From: Kiritimatiellia bacterium
GTDB lineage: Bacteria > Verrucomicrobiota > Kiritimatiellia > RFP12 > UBA1067
Direction: 5' to 3'
Assembly (NCBI GenBank): GCA_017479035.1
Contig: JAFVCR010000128.1
Span: 1 to 12,592 of the forward strand
Length of the DNA stretch: 12,592 bases
The notes beneath the pieces were generated by a model that did not search any database, was not told the DNA's origin, and was given only the letters and a program-made list of their open reading frames with translations. Below are positions 1 to 6,978 of the stretch, piece after piece (positions within the stretch are counted from its first letter, which is position 1; every line of letters starts with the position of its first letter). The position numbers were made by a program, and so were the translations under genes.

Positions 1-26
1 CCCAGAAGGGGCGATAATAACAAAGA

Positions 27-53
27 CGGGGGTGAAGCGCAGCGTAACCCCCG
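27..53. repeat. Short GC hairpin in intergenic DNA
   Basis: CGGGGGT at 27-33 is complementary to ACCCCCG at 47-53 across a 13-base loop. It lies in the gene-free left edge (1-531). A related GTTACGGGGGTGTGG-like stretch is readable on the minus strand at about 85-100, so this may be part of a dispersed repeat. No gene is visible between 1 and 531: the stretch holds this hairpin, a GC-hairpin repeat at 266-303 and the palindrome array at 323-466. The rest shows nothing I can assign. Confidence 0.45.
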
Positions 54-265
54 GGCGTCAGAGCATAAAGCCTCACACAAAGTCCACACCCCCGTAACAT
101 ACAAAACAAAAAAAACAAGCCCCGAAGGTGTGGCAGAATATGCTCCTTATACACTCTTGCACTTGGACGATACACGCTTATCCCGGATTTTGGATTCCCC
201 GAAATAGTTAGCAGTTTGAGTTTTCAGTTGTCGCGCTGCGTCCATAACTGCACACGGCAAATCCT

Positions 266-303
266 CCGCGGGCGAGACGCCCGCGTCCCCACAGTACGCG
301 CTC
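266..303 (-). repeat. Left copy of the outward-facing GC-hairpin repeat
   Basis: Read on the minus strand, this stretch matches almost base for base the cores of the two copies at the right edge (about 12333-12366 and 12508-12543). The core is a perfect 8-bp stem, CGCGGGCG (267-274) and CGCCCGCG (278-285), closed by a 3-base loop, preceded on the minus strand by a GTACTGTGGGG stretch. It is followed on that strand by GGAGGATTT, similar to the GGAGGGTTT after the second right copy. The longer flanks of the right-hand copies are not clearly present here. This looks like a dispersed intergenic repeat; no coding function is evident. Confidence 0.75.
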
Positions 304-322
304 AGATGAGGAAATGAGCGAT

Positions 323-466
323 GCGAGATTGAAAGTATCGATACTTTGTAATGAAAGTATCGATACTTCGGAGCAAAAGTATCGATACTTCTTGTGAAAA
401 GTATCGATACTTTCAACTGGAAGTATCGATAGATCGAATATAAAGTATCGATACTTTCAATCTCGC
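323..466. repeat. Array of six 14-bp palindromes with exact 22-bp period
   Basis: The palindrome AAGTATCGATACTT starts at 333, 355, 377, 399, 421 and 443, exactly 22 bases apart. The fifth copy is degenerate in its right half (421-434). The 8-base spacers differ: TGTAATGA, CGGAGCAA, CTTGTGAA, TCAACTGG and CGAATATA. The outer ends are inverted repeats of each other: GCGAGATTGAAAGTATCG-type sequence at 323-347 and its complement at 442-466, so the whole block is symmetric. It lies 65 bases beyond the stop codon of the M28 gene. Each dyad could bind a homodimeric protein or form a small hairpin; the sequence does not decide which. Confidence 0.9.
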
Positions 467-480
467 CGCAGTATGGCGGC
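465..480 (-). terminator. Possible weak hairpin after the minus-strand operon
   Basis: GCCGC (465-469) and GCGGC (476-480) can pair across a 6-base loop, about 50 bases beyond the stop of the last minus-strand gene. No T-tract follows on the minus strand; the palindrome array begins at once. It could be a weak transcription end signal together with the array. This is a guess from position. Confidence 0.2.
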
Positions 481-531
481 AGGTTGAAAATAGGTATTTC
501 GGGATTATGGAATGGGTATGCGCGGCGTTTG

Positions 532-1551
532 TTACAGCTGCGCTAGGATGGCGAGCACGAGGTTCCCGGCGCGGAAAAGACTGTTGGCGGAGACGTGCGC
601 CATAGTATCTGCGGGAGTGTGCCACCATGAATTGTCCGGGCCGTAGTCGAAATCTATTAGATCGATTGCGGGGATGCCGGCATCGAGGAAGATGGAAAAA
701 TCGTCGCGCACGCGCTCGCTTGCCAGTGTTAAGAGGTTCGGCTCGCCGATTTTGCGTGCAGCGGCAACTGCGAGATTTTTGAGGTGCGGAGTGCCGTTGG
801 AGGGAATTTCGATGTGCAAATCGGCATCGCCCAGCATATCAAGCCCGATTGCTGCGGCAACGGGCATATCCAGCAGGTTCAATGCGTGCACGGCATGCCG
901 CGCGCCGTGGAAGCCGTCATGCGGAGCATATTTGCGCCGGCATTCCTCGCCGTCCGTCCACAGGCACAACACGTTGAAATTCTCGAGAGGGGATGCGGCG
1001 AGTTTCTCCGCAATCGTCAGCATGAGAGCGGTGGTGGAAGCACCGTCGTTTGCGCCGGTGAAACCTCTGCCGATGCCGGGTTTGGTGTCGAAATGCGAGA
1101 TCAAAACGACCCACGCGCAACGCTCCGGACTGTTCGCGGCGGGAATGGAGCAGGTGACGTTGCAAAACGTCTTTTCGCCTTCCGGAGTAGCATCGCGGAA
1201 GTAGTGCATGTCCGCATCGATATTGGACGCAAGGAGTTTGTGCGCAATCCACTCCGCCGCCTGCAAACCTTGCACGGTGCCGCCGTCGCGCGGCGTATGT
1301 TTGCGGCAGAGTTCGTTGGCAAGTGCGCGGGCGCGGTTTGCATCATCCTGCGAGAAGGGGAGATTCGCGCTTGCGGCTGGTTGGGCGGCGCGGTTGTTTA
1401 TCCGTAACGATGCAAGCGATATTGCATCGGCACTCGCCGCAAGCGCAAGCGTTACCGCAAACAAACGCAACGCCGCGCGGAGTGGCGGCGCTGCAATGTT
1501 CCGCTTCGTGAATGGCGGAGTGTTGGTTGCCGGGCGTTTCAACCTTGTCAA
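532..1551 (-). CDS. Secreted M28-family zinc hydrolase, glutaminyl-peptide cyclotransferase-like
   Basis: The 339-residue product begins with a basic stretch and a hydrophobic segment (about 27-40) ending in ADA (41-43), a likely Sec signal peptide with no lipobox, so it should act outside the cytoplasm. The catalytic domain reads HFDTK (153-157), GANDGA (166-171), DGEE (200-203), HDGFHGARH (211-219), GLDMLG (236-241) and SWWHTPAD (308-315). By comparison with human glutaminyl cyclase (HYDSK, GATDSA, DGEEA, LYGSRH, LLDLIGA, WHTMDD), D169, E203 and H311 should bind one zinc, E202 should be the acid/base, and D238 is also conserved. Either cyclisation of N-terminal glutamine or aminopeptidase activity is possible; the motifs favour the first. 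The proposed start is TTG at 1551, overlapping the parB stop as TTGA; a TTG at 1542 is the alternative. No ATG lies near, and the ribosome binding site is weak. Confidence 0.85.
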   Translation of the reverse strand: MTRLKRPATNTPPFTKRNIAAPPLRAALRLFAVTLALAASADAISLASLRINNRAAQPAASANLPFSQDDANRARALANELCRKHTPRDGGTVQGLQAAEWIAHKLLASNIDADMHYFRDATPEGEKTFCNVTCSIPAANSPERCAWVVLISHFDTKPGIGRGFTGANDGASTTALMLTIAEKLAASPLENFNVLCLWTDGEECRRKYAPHDGFHGARHAVHALNLLDMPVAAAIGLDMLGDADLHIEIPSNGTPHLKNLAVAAARKIGEPNLLTLASERVRDDFSIFLDAGIPAIDLIDFDYGPDNSWWHTPADTMAHVSANSLFRAGNLVLAILAQL

Positions 1552-2600
1552 TCTATCTTCACGCCGATAATGGAGAGGAGGCGGTCGAGGTCGTCATTGT
1601 CGATGAAATCGATTTCAAGAAGACCTTTGGAACACTTGCCGTTGGCGTGGGTAATGCCGCTTTTCAGGCGCACTGCGCACCCTGTATGGCGGCGGATGGC
1701 ATCCGTGAGAGTGCGGACGTAGTTGTCGCTCATGTCCGGCGTGCCGCGCCGCATCGGTGCGACAGGGACGTTGCGTTTTGCAATGCGCGATTCAAGTGCG
1801 CGAACCGTGAGACCTTCGTTGACGATTGCGCGTGCATCGAGGATGCGCATCTTTTCGTCTTCCTCGGAGAGGAGCACTTTCGCATGGCCGGTGGAGATGA
1901 GATTCTGCGTGAGCAGTTGCTTGACTTCGTCCGGCAATTCCAAAAGGCGCAATGCGTTTGCTATGGAAGGGCGGCTCTTGCCGATGCGTTCGCTGAGGTT
2001 TTCCTGCGTGAGGTCGAATTTGTCCAGCAACAGGCGGTATCCTTCGGCCTCTTCTATCACATTCAAGTCGCGCCGCTGGATGTTCTCAATGAGCGTCCAC
2101 TCTGCCGCTTTCTGGTCGTGCGCATCCACGAGCACTGCGGGGACCTTCTTCAACCCGGCGATGACGCTCGCACGCAAACGGCGTTCGCCCGCGATGAGTT
2201 CGTACTTGCCGTCCGTGCGGCGGCGCACTACAAGCGGCTGGATCACGCCGTTGGACTGTATCGAATCGGCCAGTTCCTTGAGTGCGTCCTCGTTGAAATC
2301 GGCGCGCGGCTGCCACGGGCTGCGTTCGATGTCAAGCGGCGGGATTTCCACAAGCGCGCTCCCGTCGGGCTTCGGCGCGGACGGGGGCGGCGGCAGGACG
2401 GTTTGCGCAGATGCCACGGGCGCGGCAGTTGGCGCTACCTGTTCTACCGAGCCGGCCATCGGCGCAGGAGAAAGCAAATTGAGATTGTCCAACCTGCGGC
2501 CAAGCCCGCGCCGTATCTCTTTGCGCGTAGGCGGCTTTGCCACATTCGGCTTCTTCAGGAAGGGATTGGGCTTTTCGTTTGCTGTGTTTTTCTTTGTCAT
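1548..2600 (-). CDS. parB: ParB/Spo0J-family chromosome partitioning protein
   Basis: This 350-residue protein is a parS-binding, CTP-dependent DNA clamp by family knowledge; with ParA it segregates the replication origin. Visible parts in order: a lysine-rich 28-residue extension; IRRGLGRRLDNL (29-40), matching the N-terminal RRGLGRGLDAL motif that contacts ParA; a proline/alanine-rich linker (about 44-82); the N-terminal ParB domain with GERRLRA (138-144) and ENIQRRDLN (172-180); a helix-turn-helix (about 198-222, TQENLSERIGKSRPSIANALRLL); and a C-terminal dimerisation region (about 292-350). The start is the ATG at 2600 because its ATGA overlaps the argC stop and the GLGRGLDAL motif then falls near the N terminus; the open frame extends upstream but overlaps argC. 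No parA lies beside it in this window, and I see no consensus parS (TGTTTCACGTGAAACA). Confidence 0.95.
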   Translation of the reverse strand: MTKKNTANEKPNPFLKKPNVAKPPTRKEIRRGLGRRLDNLNLLSPAPMAGSVEQVAPTAAPVASAQTVLPPPPSAPKPDGSALVEIPPLDIERSPWQPRADFNEDALKELADSIQSNGVIQPLVVRRRTDGKYELIAGERRLRASVIAGLKKVPAVLVDAHDQKAAEWTLIENIQRRDLNVIEEAEGYRLLLDKFDLTQENLSERIGKSRPSIANALRLLELPDEVKQLLTQNLISTGHAKVLLSEEDEKMRILDARAIVNEGLTVRALESRIAKRNVPVAPMRRGTPDMSDNYVRTLTDAIRRHTGCAVRLKSGITHANGKCSKGLLEIDFIDNDDLDRLLSIIGVKID

Positions 2601-3661
2601 GGATACATCCCCGGCCTGTCGAGGCCAGTCGTTTCCGGCAGTCCGAACATCACGTTCATGTTCTGGAGAGCCTGCCCCGCCTGGCCTTTCATGAGATTGT
2701 CTATGATGGAGACTATGCGCAGGCGGCGAGTGCGCGCGTCCACGCTCACCACGATGTCGCAATAATTCGTGCAGCGCACGCTGGCCGTGCCTACCGCCGC
2801 CGTGGATGGCAGCACGCGCACGAAGCGGGAGTCTTTGTAGAAATCCCTGTAGATCGCCAGCACGTCCTCTTCCGTCGCGTCCTTTTCGAGGTCTCCGTAG
2901 AGGGTCGAGAGAATGCCGCGATTGATCGGCAGCACCTGCGCCGTGAACGTTACGCGCACATCGCCGCCGTATTGCAATGCCAGTTCGCGTTCCACTTCGC
3001 AAACGTGCTGGTGGCCGGAGAGGCGGTATGCGTTGATGTTCTCGTAGCGTTCGGGATAGTGGAACGTGGCTTTGGGCTTTTTGCCCGCGCCGGAAACGCC
3101 GCTTTTGCAGTCGCATATCACGGAGGCCGGTTTCACCAGATGCGCTTTCATTGCGGGTGCGAGGCCAAGGATGCAACTGGTGGCGAAGCATCCGGGATTG
3201 CCCACCAGACGCGCTTGGGCAATCTCGGCGCGGTGCAGTTCGGGCATTCCGTAAACGTTCGTGCCGAGCAGGTCTGCGGCCAGATGCGCAGGGTCTTTGC
3301 CAAGGCGCGTGGCGTAGTCTTCGTATGCGGCAAGCGTGGTGAAGCGGAAGTCGCCGGAGTAGTCGATAACCTTCGCGCCGCGTTCCAGTTCGCGGCGGGC
3401 ATCGGCCATGCCTACGCGGTCGGGCGTGGAGAAGAATACTACGTCGAAAGGCTGCTGCGCGGCGGGGTCGTCCGCCGCCACGATTGGCAGATCGCAGAAT
3501 CCCGCAAGATGGGGATATACTGCGCTAATCGTCTTGCCAGCCTCTTCGCGGGCTACCAGGCATGATATTTCCGCATACGGATGCCCCAGCAGGAGGTCTA
3601 TTATGCCAAGCCCGCCGTATCCGGTCGCACCTACGACCTTTACCTTGAGTTTCCGTTCCAT
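2597..3661 (-). CDS. argC: N-acetyl-gamma-glutamyl-phosphate reductase
   Basis: ArgC reduces N-acetylglutamyl phosphate to the semialdehyde with NADPH, the third step of arginine (ornithine) synthesis in the cytoplasm. The 354-residue product shows the nucleotide-binding start VKVVGATGYGGLGIIDLLL (7-25), FFSTPD (76-81), IDYSGDFR (99-106), the active-site cysteine C158 in GNPGCFAT (155-162), the GHQH pair (H217, H219) and the signature DNLMKGQAGQALQNMN (321-336). This is a normal full-length enzyme. The ATG at 3661 is chosen because the family starts directly before the VGATGY loop; one base separates it from the preceding stop, and its own stop overlaps the parB start (ATGA), suggesting translational coupling. 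No other arg gene is in the window. Confidence 0.97.
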   Translation of the reverse strand: MERKLKVKVVGATGYGGLGIIDLLLGHPYAEISCLVAREEAGKTISAVYPHLAGFCDLPIVAADDPAAQQPFDVVFFSTPDRVGMADARRELERGAKVIDYSGDFRFTTLAAYEDYATRLGKDPAHLAADLLGTNVYGMPELHRAEIAQARLVGNPGCFATSCILGLAPAMKAHLVKPASVICDCKSGVSGAGKKPKATFHYPERYENINAYRLSGHQHVCEVERELALQYGGDVRVTFTAQVLPINRGILSTLYGDLEKDATEEDVLAIYRDFYKDSRFVRVLPSTAAVGTASVRCTNYCDIVVSVDARTRRLRIVSIIDNLMKGQAGQALQNMNVMFGLPETTGLDRPGMYP

Positions 3662-3662
3662 T

Positions 3663-5009
3663 TCACTTGCCGATGAATATGGCCGCTGCGGAACCGTCCA
3701 GTTCGAAGATCGGATCGACTTCGATCGTCGCATCCTCCGAAAGCGTTATGCCGTATTTCGCCGCAAGCCCTTTCGCCCATTTTGCCTTGAGCGCGGCCTG
3801 GCAGGTGGCGGGGGAGTCGCTACCTTCGGCGTTTTTGACGGGCGCGAATTCGTCGGCGCGGTCGAATGCCACGTTAGTGACGCTCTTCGCATCGGGGAGA
3901 ATGTCGAAAATGAATTTCTCGAATTTCCATCCGTTCGGTTCCGATGCTTTCACGATCTTACCCTTGGCATCGACGGTCTGGATCTTCTTGTGCGCTAGGT
4001 GCAGCGGCATCGCCTTCTTCGCTTCCCTTTCAAGGAATGCGCGGTCGAAAACGTGTATCGCGGGCGAGCCGTATTTGAAGTAGAGTTCGCCGTTTGCGGT
4101 GGTGCGCTTCGCATCCGCTTCGGAAAGTTCGGTGTATTCGATCATCTCGAAGTGCGAACCTTTCTTCACCGGCACGCCGAGGCCTTCTTTCCAGTCGCGC
4201 TTGGCGCAGACCTTGAGAGAGTATTCGGCCTTGTTGAGGACGTGATGGCCGATGAAAGCGGGGTCTGCCACTTCCACGAGGGGATTGTCCACCTGGAAGA
4301 AGTATACACTTTTCACGCCGCGCTTTTTCATGTCCTTAAAGCAGCGGGTCCTCTCATGCGAGGCGATGAGGCCGCCGTGCCCGTCGGGGCTCATGAAGAT
4401 GTGGCCGGGAGCGTCCAGGATGATTTTCCCGTCGTCCGTCATGCCAGGCCACATCCCCTGTTTGAAGAATATGACATCCTCCGGGTCGAGACCAAAGAAA
4501 TTGTGTTCGTCAAAGTGGCGCACGGTCGCTTCGTAATTCGCCTCGCTCGTCATGATGTAGAAGGGGACGCTCTTTTCGTATTTCGCAGTAAGCGCAAGCA
4601 CTTTGCGTGCATGGAAATAGAAGAGCGGCGCGCCCGTCACCGGGCCTATTTCATAGCAGCCCTTTGGCCCGTCGAACCCGAGGCGCGAACCCTGGCCGCC
4701 CGCCACCAGCAGCACCGCCACACGCCCTGCGGCAAGTTCCTTCTCTCCGGCGGCCACGGCCTTTTCAAGAGCCTTGCCTTTCAGTTCCGCAACCTTTGGT
4801 GCGACGATCTTCGCTTCCTTCTTCGCTTTCTTCACCGGCGCATCCTTGGCCGCAAGCGTTTCGCGGCAATACTTCACCGCCGCGAAATCGATGGATTCGA
4901 TCTGCGCAAGCAGAGCCTTCTTCTGCGCTGCGGAGAGTTTGGAGTAGAACTTCAGCACATGTTCCTGCCCGTTGGCGGCGAGGAGTTTTTTCGCTTCGTC
5001 GAGTGTCAT
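3663..5009 (-). CDS. UDPGP-family uridylyltransferase, UAP1 (UDP-N-acetylhexosamine pyrophosphorylase) type
   Basis: The family transfers UMP from UTP to a sugar 1-phosphate. The 448-residue product has a helical N-terminal part (1-95) and then the nucleotidyltransferase core: LVAGGQGSRLGFDGPKG (101-117) binds the nucleotide, followed by MTSEAN (153-158), SPDGHGG (207-213), FFQVDNPL (237-244), NGWKFEKFIFD (359-369) and FAPVKNAEGSDSP (388-400). The last two resemble the eukaryotic UDP-GlcNAc pyrophosphorylase motifs FE-Y-F-D and FSPLKNA more than plant UDP-glucose pyrophosphorylase, so UDP-N-acetylhexosamine is the likelier product; UDP-glucose cannot be excluded. The ATG at 5009 is chosen over a TTG at 5054 because AAAGG lies 7 bases upstream and the longer form would nearly touch the preceding stop. 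It sits 34 bases after the ThiM-like gene. Confidence 0.9.
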   Translation of the reverse strand: MTLDEAKKLLAANGQEHVLKFYSKLSAAQKKALLAQIESIDFAAVKYCRETLAAKDAPVKKAKKEAKIVAPKVAELKGKALEKAVAAGEKELAAGRVAVLLVAGGQGSRLGFDGPKGCYEIGPVTGAPLFYFHARKVLALTAKYEKSVPFYIMTSEANYEATVRHFDEHNFFGLDPEDVIFFKQGMWPGMTDDGKIILDAPGHIFMSPDGHGGLIASHERTRCFKDMKKRGVKSVYFFQVDNPLVEVADPAFIGHHVLNKAEYSLKVCAKRDWKEGLGVPVKKGSHFEMIEYTELSEADAKRTTANGELYFKYGSPAIHVFDRAFLEREAKKAMPLHLAHKKIQTVDAKGKIVKASEPNGWKFEKFIFDILPDAKSVTNVAFDRADEFAPVKNAEGSDSPATCQAALKAKWAKGLAAKYGITLSEDATIEVDPIFELDGSAAAIFIGK

Positions 5010-5043
5010 TGTCTTGCCTTTCGATGAAAATCCCTTGGAGTGG

Positions 5044-5961
5044 TCAGTCGCCAATTGCGAGTTTTACGCGCTTGGCTATGGAGCCGTCGTTGAGGGAGAA
5101 TAGCGCATCGATGAACTTCGCCTGGAATGCCATCGGCGTTACTTCCGTCTCGGATGCGATTTCTCCCGCCACCGCCACTGCCACTGCGGCGCATGCCGCC
5201 GCCGCATATTTGTGGTTGCGCAGAAGCCCTAGGAATGTGGCCGCCACGGCCGCAAGCGCGGCATCCTTGCCCGGCATGCGCGCAAGCTGCGCTGCCGCCG
5301 CCTGCGGCATCTTGACGGTAAGAGAAGGCCTGTCCTCCGCAAAAATTCTGGCAGATGAAGATGCCACCACCATCACCGCAGCGTGCATCTCCTCAACGAT
5401 TCTTCCTGCCGCCCTGTCTGCCGCTTCGCGTTGCGCCGCGCCGTCCATTTTGGCGGTGGGGGTATCTCCCCCTGCAAGCGCGATGATTTCTTCTTCCGAA
5501 CCGATTACGATCCCCGGCAACCTCCGTACCAGTTCCTTGGCAAGGAAAATGCGCATCGTAAGCGGCAGGCGTATCTCCGGGCTCAACACCCAAGGCTTGG
5601 CAGATGCCACGCAATGGCTCACCGCAGCCCTCACCGCCTCCGCGCGCATTTTCGTGATGCTCGCAAGCGACACCGCAAGCCCGTCCGAAGCATCGGCGAG
5701 TTGCGCTGCTTCCGCAGACTCTTCCGCCATCGCCGGTCTTGCTCCAAGTGCAAGTGCTGCCGCCTCCGCAAGCGAGGCCGATGCCGCATCGGCAAACAGT
5801 TGCACGCGGGGATGTTGCTTTTCGCGCAACACTCCCAGCGTAACGCTCATGGCCTTCAAGACGGCGTCTTTCGTGACGGGTTTTCTTTCGCGCGGCGCTT
5901 TTTTGCGGCGCAGCACCACATCCCCGTCCTCGATTCTGTCTTCTTCAAGGTCTGTAGACAT
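5044..5961 (-). CDS. Divergent hydroxyethylthiazole kinase (ThiM)-like protein, key residues changed
   Basis: At first sight this 305-residue, alanine-rich protein is a hypothetical, but its order of segments follows ThiM, the thiazole-salvage kinase of the ribokinase superfamily. LREKQHPRVQLFAD (45-58) corresponds to LREK-P-V-HCITN; LALGARPAMA (70-79) to LALGASPVMA; KPWVLSPEI (122-130) to KPVVLDPVG; VIGSEEEIIALAG (152-164) to VIRGNASEILALAG; PGKDAALAAVAATFLG (230-245) to GTGCMLGALIAAFL; FIDALFSLND (283-292) to the ThiM C terminus. The substrate-binding asparagine of the ITN motif, the Asp of LDPVG (here S127), the GN-E motif and the Gly-x-Gly-Cys loop are all altered, although D233 sits where other ribokinase-like enzymes use Asp. 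It may be inactive or act on another substrate. It follows thiD, fitting a thiamine link. Start: the ATG at 5961 has AGGAG 7 bases upstream; an ATG at 5976, overlapping the thiD stop as ATGA, has none. Confidence 0.75.
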   Translation of the reverse strand: MSTDLEEDRIEDGDVVLRRKKAPRERKPVTKDAVLKAMSVTLGVLREKQHPRVQLFADAASASLAEAAALALGARPAMAEESAEAAQLADASDGLAVSLASITKMRAEAVRAAVSHCVASAKPWVLSPEIRLPLTMRIFLAKELVRRLPGIVIGSEEEIIALAGGDTPTAKMDGAAQREAADRAAGRIVEEMHAAVMVVASSSARIFAEDRPSLTVKMPQAAAAQLARMPGKDAALAAVAATFLGLLRNHKYAAAACAAVAVAVAGEIASETEVTPMAFQAKFIDALFSLNDGSIAKRVKLAIGD

Positions 5962-5972
5962 CGCGGCACTCC

Positions 5973-6809
5973 TCATAGGTGTTTCATGCCGGGGATTCCC
6001 ATCACACCGCAATCCGCTCCCACCCGGCGTCCGGAGCGTATTGCGTTCCACACGGCGTTTTTTGCTCCGCGCACCGCATCGTGGAGATTTCTCCCCAACG
6101 CGAGTTCCGCAGCAAGCGCCGCCGCCAGCGAACACCCGGTTCCGTGCGTCGAAACGGGGTTGTCCAGCCAATCAAGATTATACCTTATTGTTTGCGTTCC
6201 GTCAAACAAATAATCGCAGCACTGGGTGCATTCCCTTTCTTTTTCGCGCGTCTGTGCGCGGTTCGCTCTTGAATGCCCGCCTTTGAGGAGAATTTTCGTG
6301 CGGCACGTTGCCGCGAGTTTTTCCGCTGCCTCGGCAAGTGCGGCATCGTCGGCAGGGATGGATTCGCCAAGCAGCATTTCGGCCTCGGGGATGTTCGGCG
6401 TTGCGATGTCCGCAAGCGGCAGGAGCGCGTTCCGCAGTAGATCAAGAGCACTTTCGTCCAGCAGCCGCGCACCGCTTGTGGCCACCATCACCGGGTCAAT
6501 TACTTTCTTCACATGCGGCTTCTTTGCAAGTGCCTCCGCCACGGTGCGCACGATTTCTCCGTTGCCCAGCATGCCGGTCTTGAGCGCGGCCACCGAGTAT
6601 TCTTCAAACACGCAATCCATCTGCTCGCGCACGAACTCTGGCGACGCAGGCATCACTGCTCGCACGCCGCGCGGATTCTGCGCCGTAAGCGCGGTCACCA
6701 CCGTGCAGCAGTGCAGCCCGTACGCAGCACTCACCATGCGCATGTCCGCCTGGATGCCGGCGTTCCCGCCCGAGTCGCTGCCCGCTATGGACAGGACACA
6801 TGGCTCCAC
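5973..6809 (-). CDS. thiD: Hydroxymethylpyrimidine/phosphomethylpyrimidine kinase
   Basis: ThiD phosphorylates hydroxymethylpyrimidine and its monophosphate to the pyrophosphate used for thiamine synthesis. The product shows LSIAGSDSGGNAGIQADMR near the N terminus (family form GSDSSGGAGIQAD), MVSAAYGLHCCTVVTALTAQN, KTGMLGN, VIDPVMVATSG, TPNIPEAEMLL, KGGH and the C-terminal GTGCSLAAALAAELALG loop that carries the anion hole and catalytic cysteine. A charged, cysteine-bearing insert follows KGGH. The first possible start is GTG at 6833; I prefer the GTG at 6809 because it leaves six residues before SIAGSD, as in known ThiD proteins, and because a promoter-like -10 at 6840-6845 would place transcription start near 6833. 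Neither start has a strong ribosome binding site. This is the first gene of the minus-strand operon. Confidence 0.95.
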   Translation of the reverse strand: MEPCVLSIAGSDSGGNAGIQADMRMVSAAYGLHCCTVVTALTAQNPRGVRAVMPASPEFVREQMDCVFEEYSVAALKTGMLGNGEIVRTVAEALAKKPHVKKVIDPVMVATSGARLLDESALDLLRNALLPLADIATPNIPEAEMLLGESIPADDAALAEAAEKLAATCRTKILLKGGHSRANRAQTREKERECTQCCDYLFDGTQTIRYNLDWLDNPVSTHGTGCSLAAALAAELALGRNLHDAVRGAKNAVWNAIRSGRRVGADCGVMGIPGMKHL

Positions 6810-6839
6810 AGGTTTTTCTTTCAAACTTTCCACGCCGCG

Positions 6840-6868
6840 ATTCTATCAGATTCTTCGTCTCCATGCAA
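6840..6868 (-). promoter_or_regulatory. Putative sigma70-type promoter for the thiD operon
   Basis: On the minus strand TTGCAT (6863-6868) is followed after 17 bases by TAGAAT (6840-6845). The -10 matches consensus in five of six bases; the -35 matches well only in TTG. Predicted transcription start near 6833 would make the upstream GTG nearly leaderless. This is the only sizeable gap upstream of the six-gene minus-strand unit, so a promoter is expected here. Confidence 0.5.
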
Positions 6869-6892
6869 GTTTTTGCGTACGCGGCATTTTGC

Positions 6893-6921
6893 TTGATGGG
6901 AAAAGGATTATTTGGTAAAAT
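6893..6921 (+). promoter_or_regulatory. Putative sigma70-type promoter for dinB
   Basis: TTGATG (6893-6898) and TAAAAT (6916-6921) are separated by 17 bases. The predicted transcript starts near 6928 and has a leader of about 50 bases. It lies back to back with the thiD promoter. No LexA-type operator (CTGT-N8-ACAG or GAAC-N4-GTTC) is visible in 6834-6978. The stretch ATTTGGTAAA (6910-6919) recurs in the promoter of the ATP synthase D gene. Confidence 0.55.
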
Positions 6922-6978
6922 TGTTGCCATGTGCAAAGCATGCCATATATATTGCGCTTCCTGCGCCAAGGAGCACCC

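Noticed and set aside
323..466. CRISPR array.
   Set aside because: Repeat of 14 and spacer of 8 bases are far too short, and no cas genes are visible.
147..628. Open frames on the minus strand across the left array (KVSIL/YRYF repeats).
   Set aside because: The repeated peptides are only the translation of AAGTATCGATACTT; no ribosome binding site or protein family fits.
1512..2765. Long plus-strand frames opposite parB and argC.
   Set aside because: The minus strand encodes recognised conserved proteins over the same DNA; the plus-strand translations have no recognisable motifs.
2601..3191. Upstream extension of the parB frame to 547 residues.
   Set aside because: The added part overlaps argC antiparallel in codon sense and shows no ParB homology; the ATGA overlap marks the true start at 2600.
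6834..6978. LexA/SOS operator upstream of dinB.
   Set aside because: Neither CTGT-N8-ACAG nor GAAC-N4-GTTC is present in the gap.
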